Positions 25,583-35,083 are shown, counted from the stretch's first letter. The stretch: DNA of 64,000 bases from Schauerella fraxinea (GCA_030849965.1 JAVDKL010000001.1:1532554-1596553); one strand, 5' to 3'. The notes: generated by a model from the letters alone, not told the origin. Made by a program: numbers and translations.

Positions 25583-26590
25583 TTATTCGAGCGTGATCTT
25601 GGCGTCGGCAATCACCTTGGCCCACATATCGACCTCGGCCTGCAGGCGTTTGCGCGCCTCCGGTGCGGAAGCCGGTGCAACGGCATACGCGCCTTGCTGC
25701 AACAGCTTTTCCTTAACATCGGGCATCTGCAGCACGCGGGTGATGGCGGCATTGAGCTTCTCGACGATCGGCGCGGGCGTCTTGGCGGGCACCAGGATAC
25801 CGAACATCGACGCCACTTCGAAGCCGGGCAAACCCGCCTCGGCGGCCGTCGGCATATCGGGCAACATCGAAATGCGTTCGGGCGTGGTCACGGCCAAAGC
25901 GCGCAACTGACCGCTCTTGATGAAGGGCAAGGCGGCAGGCACGGTCTCGACCATGGTGTTGACCTGACCGCCCACCAGATCGGTCATCGCCGGGCCACTG
26001 CCGCGATAAGGCACGTGCAGCATATCGACGCCGGCCTGACGCTTGAATAATTCGGCACCCATGCGCTGCGGGGCGCCAGCGCCGGAAGAGGCATACGTGA
26101 GTTTGCCCGGATTGGCTTTCGCGTACGCGATCAGTTCCTTCAACGACTTGGCCGGCACATTGGGGTTGACCACGAATACCAGCGGCACCGCGGCCACGGT
26201 AGCCACCGGCGTCAGGTCGTCCATCAACTTGTACGAGATCGTCGGCTTTTCCAACGTTGCCATGATCGAGTGCGATGTGATCGCGCCCATCAGCAACGTG
26301 TAGCCATCCGGCTCAGCGCGGGCCACGGCATCGGCGCCCAGATTGCCGCCCGCCCCACCCCGGTTTTCAACCACGACCTGCTGCTTGAGTTCGTCAGACA
26401 GCTTGGCGGCCAATACGCGGCCCACCACATCGGTGGCGCCCCCGGGAGGATAAGGAATCACCATCCGCAACGGATGATCGGGAAAATCGGCGGCCTGCAC
26501 CGACGAGGCCGTACCCAGCGCACAGGTCAACAGGGCTGCGCCCGCGGCGCTCAGCAACCGGCGGCGAGGGGTGAAAACGAATTGGGGCAT
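25583..26590 (-). CDS. Bug-family periplasmic solute-binding protein
   Basis: A 335-residue protein with a long twin-arginine-like N-terminus (RRRLLSAAGAALLTC), cleavage near VQAA, then FPDHPLRMVIPYPPGGATDVVGRV, VENRGGAGGNLGADAV and PDGYT. It probably supplies the acid used by the downstream IlvD/Edd dehydratase, 37 bp away. The oxidase gene lies 162 bp upstream in the same direction and may share the transcript. Confidence 0.93.
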   Translation of the reverse strand: MPQFVFTPRRRLLSAAGAALLTCALGTASSVQAADFPDHPLRMVIPYPPGGATDVVGRVLAAKLSDELKQQVVVENRGGAGGNLGADAVARAEPDGYTLLMGAITSHSIMATLEKPTISYKLMDDLTPVATVAAVPLVFVVNPNVPAKSLKELIAYAKANPGKLTYASSGAGAPQRMGAELFKRQAGVDMLHVPYRGSGPAMTDLVGGQVNTMVETVPAALPFIKSGQLRALAVTTPERISMLPDMPTAAEAGLPGFEVASMFGILVPAKTPAPIVEKLNAAITRVLQMPDVKEKLLQQGAYAVAPASAPEARKRLQAEVDMWAKVIADAKITLE

Positions 26591-26752
26591 GGTTGGGTCT
26601 CCGTGTTATGTCATAGGCGGACCCGTCGAGGGGTGCCGCATAAACATTATTGGAGTCCTGGCCGGGGTCAAACCATCGATTTATTGGGTTCTATGCGAGA
26701 GATTCTTGTGGTTTGCCCACAATGCCCCGTATCGATAGACTGACGAATGCCC

Positions 26753-27907
26753 TTACAGACGGCGTAGAAAGGCCGCATCCAGGGCCTTGAGATCGGTGAC
26801 TCCCAAGAGCCCCATATCGCGCTGCACTTCGGCCACGATCAGGCCGATCGCATGCTTGACGCCTTCGGGGCCCGCCACGGCAGCCGCGAAGTTGAAGGGC
26901 CGGCCGACGAAGCAACATTTCGCGCCCAACGCCAGGGCCTTGAGCACATCCGTGCCGCGGCGAATGCCGCTATCGAGCATCACCGTCATCTCGCCGGCCG
27001 CCGCCACTACTTCGGGCAACACGATCAACGGCGCTACCGTGCCATCGAGCTGCCGGCCGCCATGGTTGGAGACGATGATGCCGTCCATGCCATGCGTGCG
27101 GGCAAGCGCCGCATCGTCCGCCGACAAAATACCTTTGATCACCATCGTGCCTTTCCATTGCCGCCGGATGGCAGCAACGTGGGTCCAGTTCAAATGCCCG
27201 CGATCCGAAAAATCGCGCAGCACATTGGCCGAGACGATCGGCGCACCGCGCTTGGCGTAATTGTTCTCGAAGTGCGGCATGCCGTGCCGCGACAGCGTGC
27301 GCAGAAAATTGCCGAATAACCAACGAGGATGCGTCACGCCCTGATAGGCCAACGACAGGCTCGGGCGCAAGGGCGTGGAAAACCCGGCGCGCACATTATT
27401 CTCGCGATTGGCCGATACCGGCGTATCTACCGTGAGCACCAGGGTTTGTACCTTTGCGGCCGCCACACGATCGATCAGCGCGCGAATCTGCTCGCTATCG
27501 CCCGGCAGATACGCTTGAAACCACGTGCCGGGGGCCTGTTCCATGACCTCTTCGAGCCGGATCAACGACGACCCGCTCATGATCGCCGGCACGTTCGCGT
27601 CCATCGCGGCACGGGCCAGCACGATATCGCCCCGGTAGCTCGACATCGCCGAAATGCCCATCGGGGCCAAGCCCACGGGCGACGCATACGTGCGCCCGAA
27701 AATCTCGACCGTCTGATCGCGCTTGGACACGTCCACCAATACGCGCGGCACAAAGCCGTACTGGTCGAACTGCGTGCGATTGGCTCGCTCAGACATATTG
27801 TCTTCCACGCCGCCCGCCACGTAGGCGAAGATCGGCTTGGGCAAGGCCCGCTCGGCGGCGGGTTGAAAATCGTTCAGGCTTAGAAATTGACGCAGCGACT
27901 TCGGCAC
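26753..27907 (-). CDS. FMN-dependent alpha-hydroxy-acid oxidase/dehydrogenase
   Basis: A 384-residue TIM-barrel flavoprotein of the lactate/glycolate oxidase family. It has VGLAPMGISAM, the FMN-phosphate and catalytic motif IIVSNHGGRQLDG, and MLDSGIRRGTDVLKALALGA. It oxidises an L-2-hydroxy acid to the keto acid. I prefer the GTG at 27907, which follows GGGGGAG by 9 nt and matches the usual family start LRQFLSLNDF; the GTG at 27955 lacks a ribosome site. It diverges from a LysR gene, its likely regulator. Confidence 0.9.
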   Translation of the reverse strand: MPKSLRQFLSLNDFQPAAERALPKPIFAYVAGGVEDNMSERANRTQFDQYGFVPRVLVDVSKRDQTVEIFGRTYASPVGLAPMGISAMSSYRGDIVLARAAMDANVPAIMSGSSLIRLEEVMEQAPGTWFQAYLPGDSEQIRALIDRVAAAKVQTLVLTVDTPVSANRENNVRAGFSTPLRPSLSLAYQGVTHPRWLFGNFLRTLSRHGMPHFENNYAKRGAPIVSANVLRDFSDRGHLNWTHVAAIRRQWKGTMVIKGILSADDAALARTHGMDGIIVSNHGGRQLDGTVAPLIVLPEVVAAAGEMTVMLDSGIRRGTDVLKALALGAKCCFVGRPFNFAAAVAGPEGVKHAIGLIVAEVQRDMGLLGVTDLKALDAAFLRRL

Positions 27908-28073
27908 GGCTTGGGTCTCCCCCGGATCGAAAAAGTGGCGCGGCTTGGGCCCCACTCCGAGATGTTGTCATTTAAGTCATGGACTATAGGCCAAGGTGAG
28001 ATCAGAATAAAGCGCGTTTATCGATCGCTTTTCATACACTTTTTTTCGCTCTCGCCAGCGCCAGAGTCTCGCC

Positions 28074-28973
28074 ATGACGCTTAAACAGCTCGAAGCCTTT
28101 TATTGGGCGGCCACCTGCCGCAACTTCGCGATCGCGGCCAGCCGCCTCGACATTTCGATTTCGTCGCTGTCGAAACGGCTGGCCGAACTCGAGATCTCGA
28201 TCGGCGCCGACCTCTTCACGCGGACGGCGCGCAGCGCCACGCTTACTCCCTTGGGCGAGCAACTCGTGCCGCACGCCAAGGAGCTGTTGCGCAGCGCCGA
28301 TCAGTTCACGCGCCGCGCCAGCAACCGCATGACGCTCTCCGGCCGCTGCCGCTTCGGGGTAGGCGAATTGACGTCGCTCAGCTGGATGCCCAAGCTCATC
28401 TCGGCGATTCAGGCCGCCCATCCAGCCTTGTCGATCGAACCCACGGTCGACGTCGGCGAGTGGCTCGAAAAGGGACTGGAAGAAGGCGAGCTGGATTTCG
28501 CCATCATTGCGGGTCCCTCGACGCGCACCGCGATTGCATCCAGCGTGATCGGCGAAGCCCGATTCGAATGGGTCACCACCCGGCGCGCCGTGCCGCATCC
28601 CGAGGCTTTGCCGCCGGAGGCGCTCGCCGACCTCACGCTGGTGACGTTGCCGCAAAGCGCCGGCACCGTCCGCATGCTCGATACGTGGCTGACCGATCAG
28701 CACACCGCACCAGGGCGCCATCTCAGTTGCAATAACTGGGGCGCCGTTGCAGGATTGATCCGCGAAGGTCTTGGCGTGGGCTTTCTGCCTACCGCGTGGG
28801 CCGAACTGCTGATCGCGCGCGGCGACCTGGCACCCTTGCCCCACTTTCCGCCTTTGCGGCCGCTGACCTACACCTATCAATGGCGGCGCGACGACACGCG
28901 GCCGATGGTGCAAGCCATCCGCGAACTCGCACAGCAAACCGTAGACTTCCACGCGCCTACCTGCCTCATCTGA
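28074..28973 (+). CDS. LysR family transcriptional regulator
   Basis: A 299-residue LysR protein. Its helix-turn-helix is LKQLEAFYWAATCRNFAIAASRLDISISSLSKRLAELEISIGADLFTRTARSATLTPLG, followed by a ligand domain with GLIREGLGVGFLPT. It is divergent from the hydroxy-acid oxidase across 166 bp, the usual arrangement for a LysR protein and its target. An intrinsic terminator follows the gene. Confidence 0.93.
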   Translation: MTLKQLEAFYWAATCRNFAIAASRLDISISSLSKRLAELEISIGADLFTRTARSATLTPLGEQLVPHAKELLRSADQFTRRASNRMTLSGRCRFGVGELTSLSWMPKLISAIQAAHPALSIEPTVDVGEWLEKGLEEGELDFAIIAGPSTRTAIASSVIGEARFEWVTTRRAVPHPEALPPEALADLTLVTLPQSAGTVRMLDTWLTDQHTAPGRHLSCNNWGAVAGLIREGLGVGFLPTAWAELLIARGDLAPLPHFPPLRPLTYTYQWRRDDTRPMVQAIRELAQQTVDFHAPTCLI

Positions 28974-28990
28974 GGCGTCGCATGTCACGC

Positions 28991-29033
28991 ATGCCGAGAC
29001 ACACTAAATGCCAACAGTCACTCGGCGTTTTTT
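28991..29033 (+). terminator. Intrinsic terminator after the LysR gene
   Basis: ATGCCGAG (28991-28998) pairs with CTCGGCGT (29021-29028), with one G-T wobble and a 22-nt loop, and runs straight into six T (29028-29033). It begins 17 bp past the LysR stop. Confidence 0.65.
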
Positions 29034-29187
29034 AGAAGCAACAAAGCGCACAATGTGGCGCAACAGCGACGGCGCATGACCCGTCGTGGCCTGCAGGGCG
29101 GCATCGACGCAACACGCGCCGTGCACACCCCGCCGCAACAAGCGCGACCGAGAACGCGCGCACCCACCCTCATCTGGAACGGAGACT

Positions 29188-30231
29188 ATGAACGACATCG
29201 CCCACACGGTGCGCGTGCGCCGGCTGGACCTTTGGCTGAACGACGCCTTCGACCGCATCATCGCAGCCGACCCGCGCGTGTCGCTGGAAGTCCTGCCCGC
29301 GCGCGGCGACGATGCGCGCACCTTGGGCGGCCTGCGGCAAGCCCATGCCTATCACGTGTCGGCCGCGAAAGATGAAGTGCCGCCAGCTTGGCAAGTCAAT
29401 GCCGCGCTGATCGCGCAATGCCCCGATCTGGTATGCGTGTCGTCGGGCGGCGCGGGCTACGACACGGTCGATGTGGCCGCATGCACGCAAGCCGGCATCG
29501 CCGTCGTCAACCAGGCGGGCGCGAATGCCAACTCGGTTGCCGAACACACGTTCGCCTTGCTGCTCGGCATTGTCAAACGCGTCGTCGAAGCACATACGCG
29601 CTTGCAACGCGACGTGGGCTTCTCACGCGAAGACGTGATGGGCAACGAGATTCACGGCCGCACGATGGGGCTCATCGGATTGGGCGAGATCGGCACACGT
29701 ACCGCCCGCATCGCACGCGGTTTCGGCATGGACGTGCTGGCTTATGACCCCCACCTGACCGACGCCGACATCCGCGCACGCGGTGCCGAGCCGCGCACCT
29801 TCGAGGCCCTGATCGCGCAAGCCGACGTGGTGTCGTTGCATTGCCCGCTCGATGCCACCACACGCGGCATGATGAGCGCCGAGGTATTTGCGGCGATGAA
29901 GCGCGGCGCGCTTTTCATCTCGACCGCGCGGGGCGGCATTCACGACGAAGCCGCCTTGTTGGCCGCCTTGCAGTCCGGCCATCTGGCCGGTGCCGGTTTG
30001 GACGTATGGGTGCAGGAACCGCCCCCGCGCGACACGCCGCTCCTCCACCTGCCCAACGTCGTCGCGGCATATCACACGGGTGGCGTGACGCATGAGGCCC
30101 GGCGCAATGTGGCCGTGTCTTCGGCCGAACAGATCCTGGCGATGCTGCATGGCCAACGGCCGCCGAAGCTGGTGAATCCGGAGGTCTGGCCCACCGCACT
30201 GGCTCGTATCCAGGCGTTGAAACTGGGCTGA
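29188..30231 (+). CDS. D-2-hydroxyacid dehydrogenase (NAD-binding)
   Basis: A 347-residue protein. The Rossmann motif is GLIGLGEIGTRTARIARGFGMDVLAYDP, the catalytic Arg lies in STARGGIHDEAALLAAL, and the catalytic His in YHTGGVTHEARRN. Such enzymes reduce 2-keto acids to D-2-hydroxy acids with NAD(P)H. ATG 29188 follows GGAG by 3 nt. It is the first gene of a run with two Bug receptors, a DUF1932 dehydrogenase and an RraA-like aldolase. The substrate is unknown. Confidence 0.9.
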   Translation: MNDIAHTVRVRRLDLWLNDAFDRIIAADPRVSLEVLPARGDDARTLGGLRQAHAYHVSAAKDEVPPAWQVNAALIAQCPDLVCVSSGGAGYDTVDVAACTQAGIAVVNQAGANANSVAEHTFALLLGIVKRVVEAHTRLQRDVGFSREDVMGNEIHGRTMGLIGLGEIGTRTARIARGFGMDVLAYDPHLTDADIRARGAEPRTFEALIAQADVVSLHCPLDATTRGMMSAEVFAAMKRGALFISTARGGIHDEAALLAALQSGHLAGAGLDVWVQEPPPRDTPLLHLPNVVAAYHTGGVTHEARRNVAVSSAEQILAMLHGQRPPKLVNPEVWPTALARIQALKLG

Positions 30232-30278
30232 TCCCATCGACGTCAACACCCCATAAATAGAGTTTGAGGAGACAACAC

Positions 30279-31265
30279 ATGAACAAGAACAGACGCGCCG
30301 TACTCGGTTCGCTCGCCATTGGCAGCGCCATGCTGATGGGCCTCACGCCCGCGGCGCACGCGGCCACGTATCCTGAGCATCCCATCAATTTGATCGTTTC
30401 CTACGGACCTGGCGGTGGCACCGATCTGGTCGCGCGCATGATGGCGCCTTTCATCCAGAAATACCTGGGCAACGGTGCGCGCATTGTGGTGCTCAATCGC
30501 CCGGGCGCCGGCGGCGCCATCGGCTTTGCGGAAGTCGCACGGGCACCGGCCGACGGCTACACCATCGGCTTCGTCAACACGCCCAACATGCTCACCATCC
30601 CGATCGAACGCAAGTCGACCTTCGACTGGAAGAGCTTCGATCTGCTGGGCAACGTGGTCGACGATCCTGGCGCCTTCACGGTATTGAACAGCAGCCCCAT
30701 CAAAACGCTGGCCGAACTGGCCGACTACGCCAAGAAAAATCCCGGGAAGGTCACGGTAGGCACCACGGGCACCGGCTCCGACGATCATCTTGCGATGCTG
30801 CAATTCCAGAAAGTATCCGGCACGCAGCTCAGCCACATTCCCTACAAGGGTGCGGGTGAGGTGCGCGGCGCGGTGGCCAGTGGCGAAATCATGATCGGGG
30901 CCATCAACGTGGGCGAAGCGCTGGCCTATCAAAAGGGCGGCACGCCGATCCGTTTCCTCGGGCAAATGGGCAAGACGCGCTCGGTGATTCTGCCCGATGT
31001 GCCCACATTCAAGGAACAGGGCTACGACTACGAACTGGCATCGCTGCGCGGTCTGGCCGCGCCCAAGGGATTGCCGCCGGAGGTGCGCAAGCAGCTCGTC
31101 GATGCCATCGCCAAAACGCTTGCCGATGCCGAATTCCAAGCGAAGGCAGCTGAACTTTTCGCCCCGCTGCGCTACTTGTCGCCTGAAGACTATTCCCGCG
31201 AACTTGCGCGCGGTGAAGCCGAATTCCAGGCACTGTGGAAGCAAATGCCGTGGATTGACCAATAA
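30279..31265 (+). CDS. Bug-family periplasmic solute-binding protein
   Basis: A 328-residue protein with a signal peptide (RRAVLGSLAIG...AHAA), YPEHPINLIVSYGPGGGTDLVARMM, the LNRPGAGGAIGF loop and ADGYT. ATG 30279 is preceded by GAGGAGA. It is 47 bp after the 2-hydroxyacid dehydrogenase and is the first of two Bug proteins in this operon. Its C-terminus lacks the Ile-Glu-Pro-Gln end seen in several others here. Confidence 0.92.
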   Translation: MNKNRRAVLGSLAIGSAMLMGLTPAAHAATYPEHPINLIVSYGPGGGTDLVARMMAPFIQKYLGNGARIVVLNRPGAGGAIGFAEVARAPADGYTIGFVNTPNMLTIPIERKSTFDWKSFDLLGNVVDDPGAFTVLNSSPIKTLAELADYAKKNPGKVTVGTTGTGSDDHLAMLQFQKVSGTQLSHIPYKGAGEVRGAVASGEIMIGAINVGEALAYQKGGTPIRFLGQMGKTRSVILPDVPTFKEQGYDYELASLRGLAAPKGLPPEVRKQLVDAIAKTLADAEFQAKAAELFAPLRYLSPEDYSRELARGEAEFQALWKQMPWIDQ

Positions 31266-31381
31266 GCCGAATTGTATTTCGCTTGTTTTCGTCTGTACGC
31301 ATACACACGGGTAATCCCGCATATCTTGGCTTCTTTTTCAACGCTACAAAGTAGTTCTGTATTTTTTTTGTACTGACGAAA

Positions 31382-32257
31382 ATGAAAATAAGCCTCATAG
31401 GATGCGGCGAGGTCGGGAGATGTTATGCCGAGGCACTTGCCGCAGCGGGACACCGGATGGTGGATCTCTGCGACGAGCGCCCCACCGATGCGCTGCGCGT
31501 GTTGGCCGAATCGCTGGGCGCACGGGTTCAAACCGCGCCGGGTGCCTGGCTCGCCGACGCGGACGTCGTGATCAGTGCCGTGTTCGGCGGCGTGGCGTTG
31601 GACGTCGCCCACCGAGCGCTGCCGCTGATGACGCCCGGAGCGATCTATGCCGACTTCACTACGGCCAATCCGGCCCACATGGCAACCGCAGCAGCCGACG
31701 CGGCCACGCTCAACGTGCGCTTGGTTGACGTGGCCATCACCGGTGGCATCAGCATGACGCGGCACAAGACGCCGCTGCTGTGCGCCGGCATCGGCGCGGA
31801 GGATATTCGCGCGCTGCTGGCCTCGGTCGGCGCGCCGATCAAAGCCGTAGGCGATCGCGCGGGCGACGCCGCCACGCTGAAACTGCTGCGCAGCATTTTC
31901 ACCAAGGGCGTCGAAGCGCTCGCCGTCGAGTGCCTGGTGGCCGCTGAAAAGAAGGATCTGCGGCACATCTTGTATGACGTGCTGTCGGACGTCGATCAAA
32001 CGCCGTTACCCACCTTTCTCGAAGCATGCGTGCGCACCCATGTGGTTCACGCGAAACGGCGCCTGGCCGAAGTACAGGAGGCCAAACGACAATTGCGGCT
32101 TGACGATCTCGAGCCGCTGGTGTTGGACGGTGTGGAAGCCCTGTTTCAACGCACGACCGACGCGTTGACCGCCAGCACAGCGCCGATCGACAACACGATC
32201 GAGGGCAGTCTGACGTGGCTGCGACACCAGGCCGAATCGCCTCGACCGCCCGCTTGA
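31382..32257 (+). CDS. NAD(P)-binding dehydrogenase with DUF1932 C-terminus
   Basis: A 291-residue protein of the 6-phosphogluconate/3-hydroxyisobutyrate dehydrogenase superfamily. It starts at once with the Rossmann loop KISLIGCGEVGRCYAEALAAAGH and later has VDVAITGG and GDAATLKLLRSIFTKGVEALAVE, the catalytic-Lys region. The C-terminal part matches DUF1932. It probably oxidises or reduces a beta- or alpha-hydroxy acid, but its substrate is unknown. A 116-bp AT-rich gap precedes it, so it may have its own promoter. Confidence 0.85.
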   Translation: MKISLIGCGEVGRCYAEALAAAGHRMVDLCDERPTDALRVLAESLGARVQTAPGAWLADADVVISAVFGGVALDVAHRALPLMTPGAIYADFTTANPAHMATAAADAATLNVRLVDVAITGGISMTRHKTPLLCAGIGAEDIRALLASVGAPIKAVGDRAGDAATLKLLRSIFTKGVEALAVECLVAAEKKDLRHILYDVLSDVDQTPLPTFLEACVRTHVVHAKRRLAEVQEAKRQLRLDDLEPLVLDGVEALFQRTTDALTASTAPIDNTIEGSLTWLRHQAESPRPPA

Positions 32258-32305
32258 CGGTACTGATCAAAAAACAAAGAAAGACCAAGATTCTGGAGGA
32301 TGACA

Positions 32306-33274
32306 ATGAACGTACTAAGCAAATTCGCCGCGCTGGCAACCCTGTCGGCCTGCGCCTTTTCGGTGACCGCCGCCGATCTCTCGCAAAGCCCCATCAGCAT
32401 GATCTCGCCGTTCCCGCCCGGGGGCGGCACCGACACGCTCACCCGCATGGTGGCCACCAGCATCTCGGCCAAAACCAAGTGGAACATCGTGGTGGAGAAC
32501 AAACCCGGGGCCGGCGGCAATCTGGCCTTGGACAGCACCGCCCGCGCCAATCCCGACGGCCACACGCTCGTCATGGCGCAAACCGACAACATCGTGCTCA
32601 ACCCCTGGCTCTATACCAAGCTGTCTTACGACACGTTCAAGAGCTTTACACCTGTGGGACTGGTGGCGACCTCGCCCAGCGTATTTGTGGTCATGCCGGA
32701 CTCGCCGTACAAAACCATTGCGGATGTTGTGAAAGCGGCCAAGGAAAAACCGAACGAGATTACGCTGGGCATCCCCGGCGTGGGCGGCACAGGCGATCTG
32801 TTGGGGCATTTATGGGGCAAGGCGGCAAACATGCAGCTCTCGCACGTGCCGTATCGCGGCTGGTCGCAAGCCTTTCCCGATCTCATGAGCCAACGCATCG
32901 CGCTCTATACGGGTTCGGTCGCGTCGCTGCTGCCTCAGATCAAAGCCGGCAAGGTACGCGCGCTGGCGGTGGTGGCGGAGCAACGCTCGCCCGCCCTGCC
33001 TGATGTGCCCACCTTCGTCGAAGGCGGCTACAAAGAAATCAACCAAAGTATCTGGTGGGGCTTGATGGCGCCGGCAAAAACGCCCGACGATGTGGTCAAG
33101 ACGCTGAACACCGCGCTCAACGACACGCTGCGCGATCCCGAATTGATCAAGAAGCTCGAAGAAGGCGGCTACACCGTGATCGGCGGCACGCCTGACGATC
33201 TCGCCAAGCGCCACAAAGCCGACCACGACACGTTCGGCAAAATCGTCAAGGACGCCGGCATCGAGCCACAATAA
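32306..33274 (+). CDS. Bug-family periplasmic solute-binding protein
   Basis: A 322-residue protein with a signal peptide (LSKFAALATLSACAFSVTAA), a shortened first segment ISMISPFPPGGGTDTLTRMV, VENKPGAGGNLALDS and PDGHT in place of PDGYT. It ends Ile-Glu-Pro-Gln. I prefer ATG 32306 because GGAGG lies 6 nt upstream; ATG 32300 abuts the GGAGG. It is the second Bug receptor of the operon. A terminator-like hairpin follows it. Confidence 0.92.
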   Translation: MNVLSKFAALATLSACAFSVTAADLSQSPISMISPFPPGGGTDTLTRMVATSISAKTKWNIVVENKPGAGGNLALDSTARANPDGHTLVMAQTDNIVLNPWLYTKLSYDTFKSFTPVGLVATSPSVFVVMPDSPYKTIADVVKAAKEKPNEITLGIPGVGGTGDLLGHLWGKAANMQLSHVPYRGWSQAFPDLMSQRIALYTGSVASLLPQIKAGKVRALAVVAEQRSPALPDVPTFVEGGYKEINQSIWWGLMAPAKTPDDVVKTLNTALNDTLRDPELIKKLEEGGYTVIGGTPDDLAKRHKADHDTFGKIVKDAGIEPQ

Positions 33275-33298
33275 CGCAGTCCGTTCTTAACGCCGAGC

Positions 33299-33338
33299 GA
33301 CGTACCCGGGATAGTCCGAGTACGTCCCTTTCGTTTTT
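33299..33338 (+). terminator. Terminator-like hairpin between Bug and RraA-like genes
   Basis: GACGTAC (33299-33305) pairs with GTACGTC (33320-33326), with an inner CGG/CCG pairing, and is followed by CCTTTCGTTTTT. It lies 25 bp past the Bug stop and 16 bp before the RraA-like ATG, so it may reduce read-through into that gene. Confidence 0.5.
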
Positions 33339-33353
33339 CACATTGGAGACATC

Positions 33354-34022
33354 ATGATTGGCTTTCAGATTCACAGCCGCACCCGCGCCGTCAGCGCCGA
33401 CACCGTCAAGAAATTCGCCGCCATCCCGGTGGCCAACATCAGCGACATGATGTCGCGCATGACGGCAGGCGGCGCGCGTCTGCGCCCGATGCACGACGGC
33501 ACGCTGCTGGCCGGCGCTGCCATCACGGTGCGCACGCGCCCGGGCGACAACCTGATGGTGCACAAGGCGCTCGATATCGCCCAACCCGGCGACGTGATCG
33601 TGGTGGACGCCGGTGGCGATCTGACCAATGCCATCATCGGCGAAATCATGGTGGCCTATGCGCAAACGCGCAAGCTGGCCGGGATCGTCATCAACGGCGC
33701 CATCCGCGACGCCGGCACGTTGCGCAAGGGCAGCTTCCCCGTGTATGCGGCCGGCATTACCCATCGCGGCCCCTACAAGGATGGCCCGGGCGAAATCAAC
33801 TGCACCATTGCGCTGGACGGCATGACCATCGAGCCGGGCGACCTGATCCTGGGCGACGAAGATGGCCTCTTGAGCATCCCGTTCGACCAGGTCGAGGCGG
33901 CCTACAAAGCGGCCAGCGACAAGCATGTCGTGGAAGAGAAGATGCTGGCCGACATCGCGGCGGGCAAGTTCGACACCAGCTGGGTGGACGCCCGTTTGAA
34001 GGCGCTCGGCTGCATCATGTGA
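33354..34022 (+). CDS. RraA-like aldolase/decarboxylase (HMG/CHA aldolase family)
   Basis: A 222-residue protein with the RraA-like fold: VANISDMMSRM, GDNLMVHKALDIAQPGDVIVVDAGGDLTNAIIGEIM, IVINGAIRDAGTL and GDLILGDEDGLLSIP. The Gly...Arg-Asp arrangement (IRD) marks metal-dependent 4-hydroxy-4-methyl-2-oxoglutarate/4-carboxy-4-hydroxy-2-oxoadipate aldolases, which also decarboxylate oxaloacetate. True RraA ribonuclease inhibitors share the fold, but this catabolic setting favours the enzyme. ATG 33354 follows TTGGAGAC. Confidence 0.87.
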   Translation: MIGFQIHSRTRAVSADTVKKFAAIPVANISDMMSRMTAGGARLRPMHDGTLLAGAAITVRTRPGDNLMVHKALDIAQPGDVIVVDAGGDLTNAIIGEIMVAYAQTRKLAGIVINGAIRDAGTLRKGSFPVYAAGITHRGPYKDGPGEINCTIALDGMTIEPGDLILGDEDGLLSIPFDQVEAAYKAASDKHVVEEKMLADIAAGKFDTSWVDARLKALGCIM

Positions 34023-34067
34023 TCGTCGGCAATCTCGCTTGATTGACATTGACATCGAGCGAGATGC

Positions 34068-34095
34068 CAGCCTGCGCGTTACGGCGCGCAGGCTG
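34068..34095. terminator. Strong GC hairpin between convergent RraA-like and GntR genes
   Basis: CAGCCTGCGCG (34068-34078) and CGCGCAGGCTG (34085-34095) are exact complements with a 6-nt loop. It lies 45 bp past the RraA-like stop, between convergent genes. No T-run follows on either strand, so it would end or stabilise transcripts without being a classic intrinsic terminator. Confidence 0.55.
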
Positions 34096-34178
34096 CGATT
34101 GCGCCCATGGCCGCAGAGCTTGACGCTCAGCGCACCACGAGTTTCTGGTACCGCAATCGCTCCAGCGCTTAGTGCAGT

Positions 34179-34220
34179 GCTCAGTGCTCGCTGCTCAGTG
34201 CTCGGTGCTCAGTGTTTGCG
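34179..34220. repeat. Three-unit 14-bp minisatellite at the GntR stop codon
   Basis: GCTCAGTGCTCGCT, GCTCAGTGCTCGGT and GCTCAGTGTTTGCG run in tandem from 34179 to 34220, with a partial copy before them. The third unit contains the stop codon (34209-34211) and last codons of the minus-strand GntR gene. Confidence 0.75.
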
Positions 34221-34853
34221 CTGATTCTGGAACAGTATCCGTGTGGCCGCCAGATGATATCGGGTGGCCACTTCGGCAAACGCACGGTCGCGCGCCCTGA
34301 GCGCAGCGATGATCTGACGATGATGCTCCACGCTCGTCAGCATGTCCTGCGTCGTATAAAAATAGAACGACCCGATGATGATCGGCATGTCGAGAAAGCT
34401 TTCGACCAGCGATTTGAGCCGCGCCGAATGCGAGGCGTCGATCAACTGATGATGAAACGCGTTGTTGATCTGCTGGATACGATCGACGCGATCGGGGTCG
34501 TCGGATTGAACGGCGTCGAGCATCTGCAGGTTGAGCGCTTCCAACGCGTCCACTTCAGCCGCCGTCGCATGCACCGCAGCCACGCCGGCCGCATGCGGCT
34601 CGAGCAGCAACCGTACTTCAAAGGCTTCTTCGATATCGCGATCGGTCCACCCCACCACCACGGCGCCGCGATGTTCTTCAAAGCGCACCAGGCCGTCGGC
34701 CACCAACTTCTGGATTGCTCCGCGCACCGGCGTGCGGCTTACTGAAAGATCGCTCGCAATGTGCTCTTCGCGTAAACGCTCGCCCGGCAAAAATGCACCC
34801 GACATCAGCTTGCGCCGCAATTCCGCATAGACCACATCGCGCACGTTTGCCAT
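34209..34853 (-). CDS. GntR family (FCD subfamily) transcriptional regulator
   Basis: A 214-residue regulator. The N-terminal winged helix has RKLMSGAFLPGERLREEHIASDLSVSRTPVRGAIQKLVADGLVRFEEHRGAVV, and the helical FCD ligand domain starts near EAFEVRLLLEPHAAG. FCD proteins sense organic acids and usually repress nearby catabolic genes. It converges on the 29.2-34.0 kb operon and is its likeliest regulator (inference). The C-terminal codons lie in the 14-bp repeat. Confidence 0.92.
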   Translation of the reverse strand: MANVRDVVYAELRRKLMSGAFLPGERLREEHIASDLSVSRTPVRGAIQKLVADGLVRFEEHRGAVVVGWTDRDIEEAFEVRLLLEPHAAGVAAVHATAAEVDALEALNLQMLDAVQSDDPDRVDRIQQINNAFHHQLIDASHSARLKSLVESFLDMPIIIGSFYFYTTQDMLTSVEHHRQIIAALRARDRAFAEVATRYHLAATRILFQNQRKH

Positions 34854-35083
34854 AACACCTTTATCGAATGGACGGCTGAAAGTCGACGTCGCCGGCGTCT
34901 CTTCAAGAAGAAAAACGTGTGCGATTTGCGCACCTGGCGACCATGTGAATTATACGTGGGACGATGCCCCGAAGCTCAACGCAACCAAGGCTTGCAGTTC
35001 CAGCGACGCTCGCCAATACTGATCCATGCGCCTCGCGTCGCGCCATACAGCGGGGCCCTCACGCATCCATCGAGGTTACAGCC

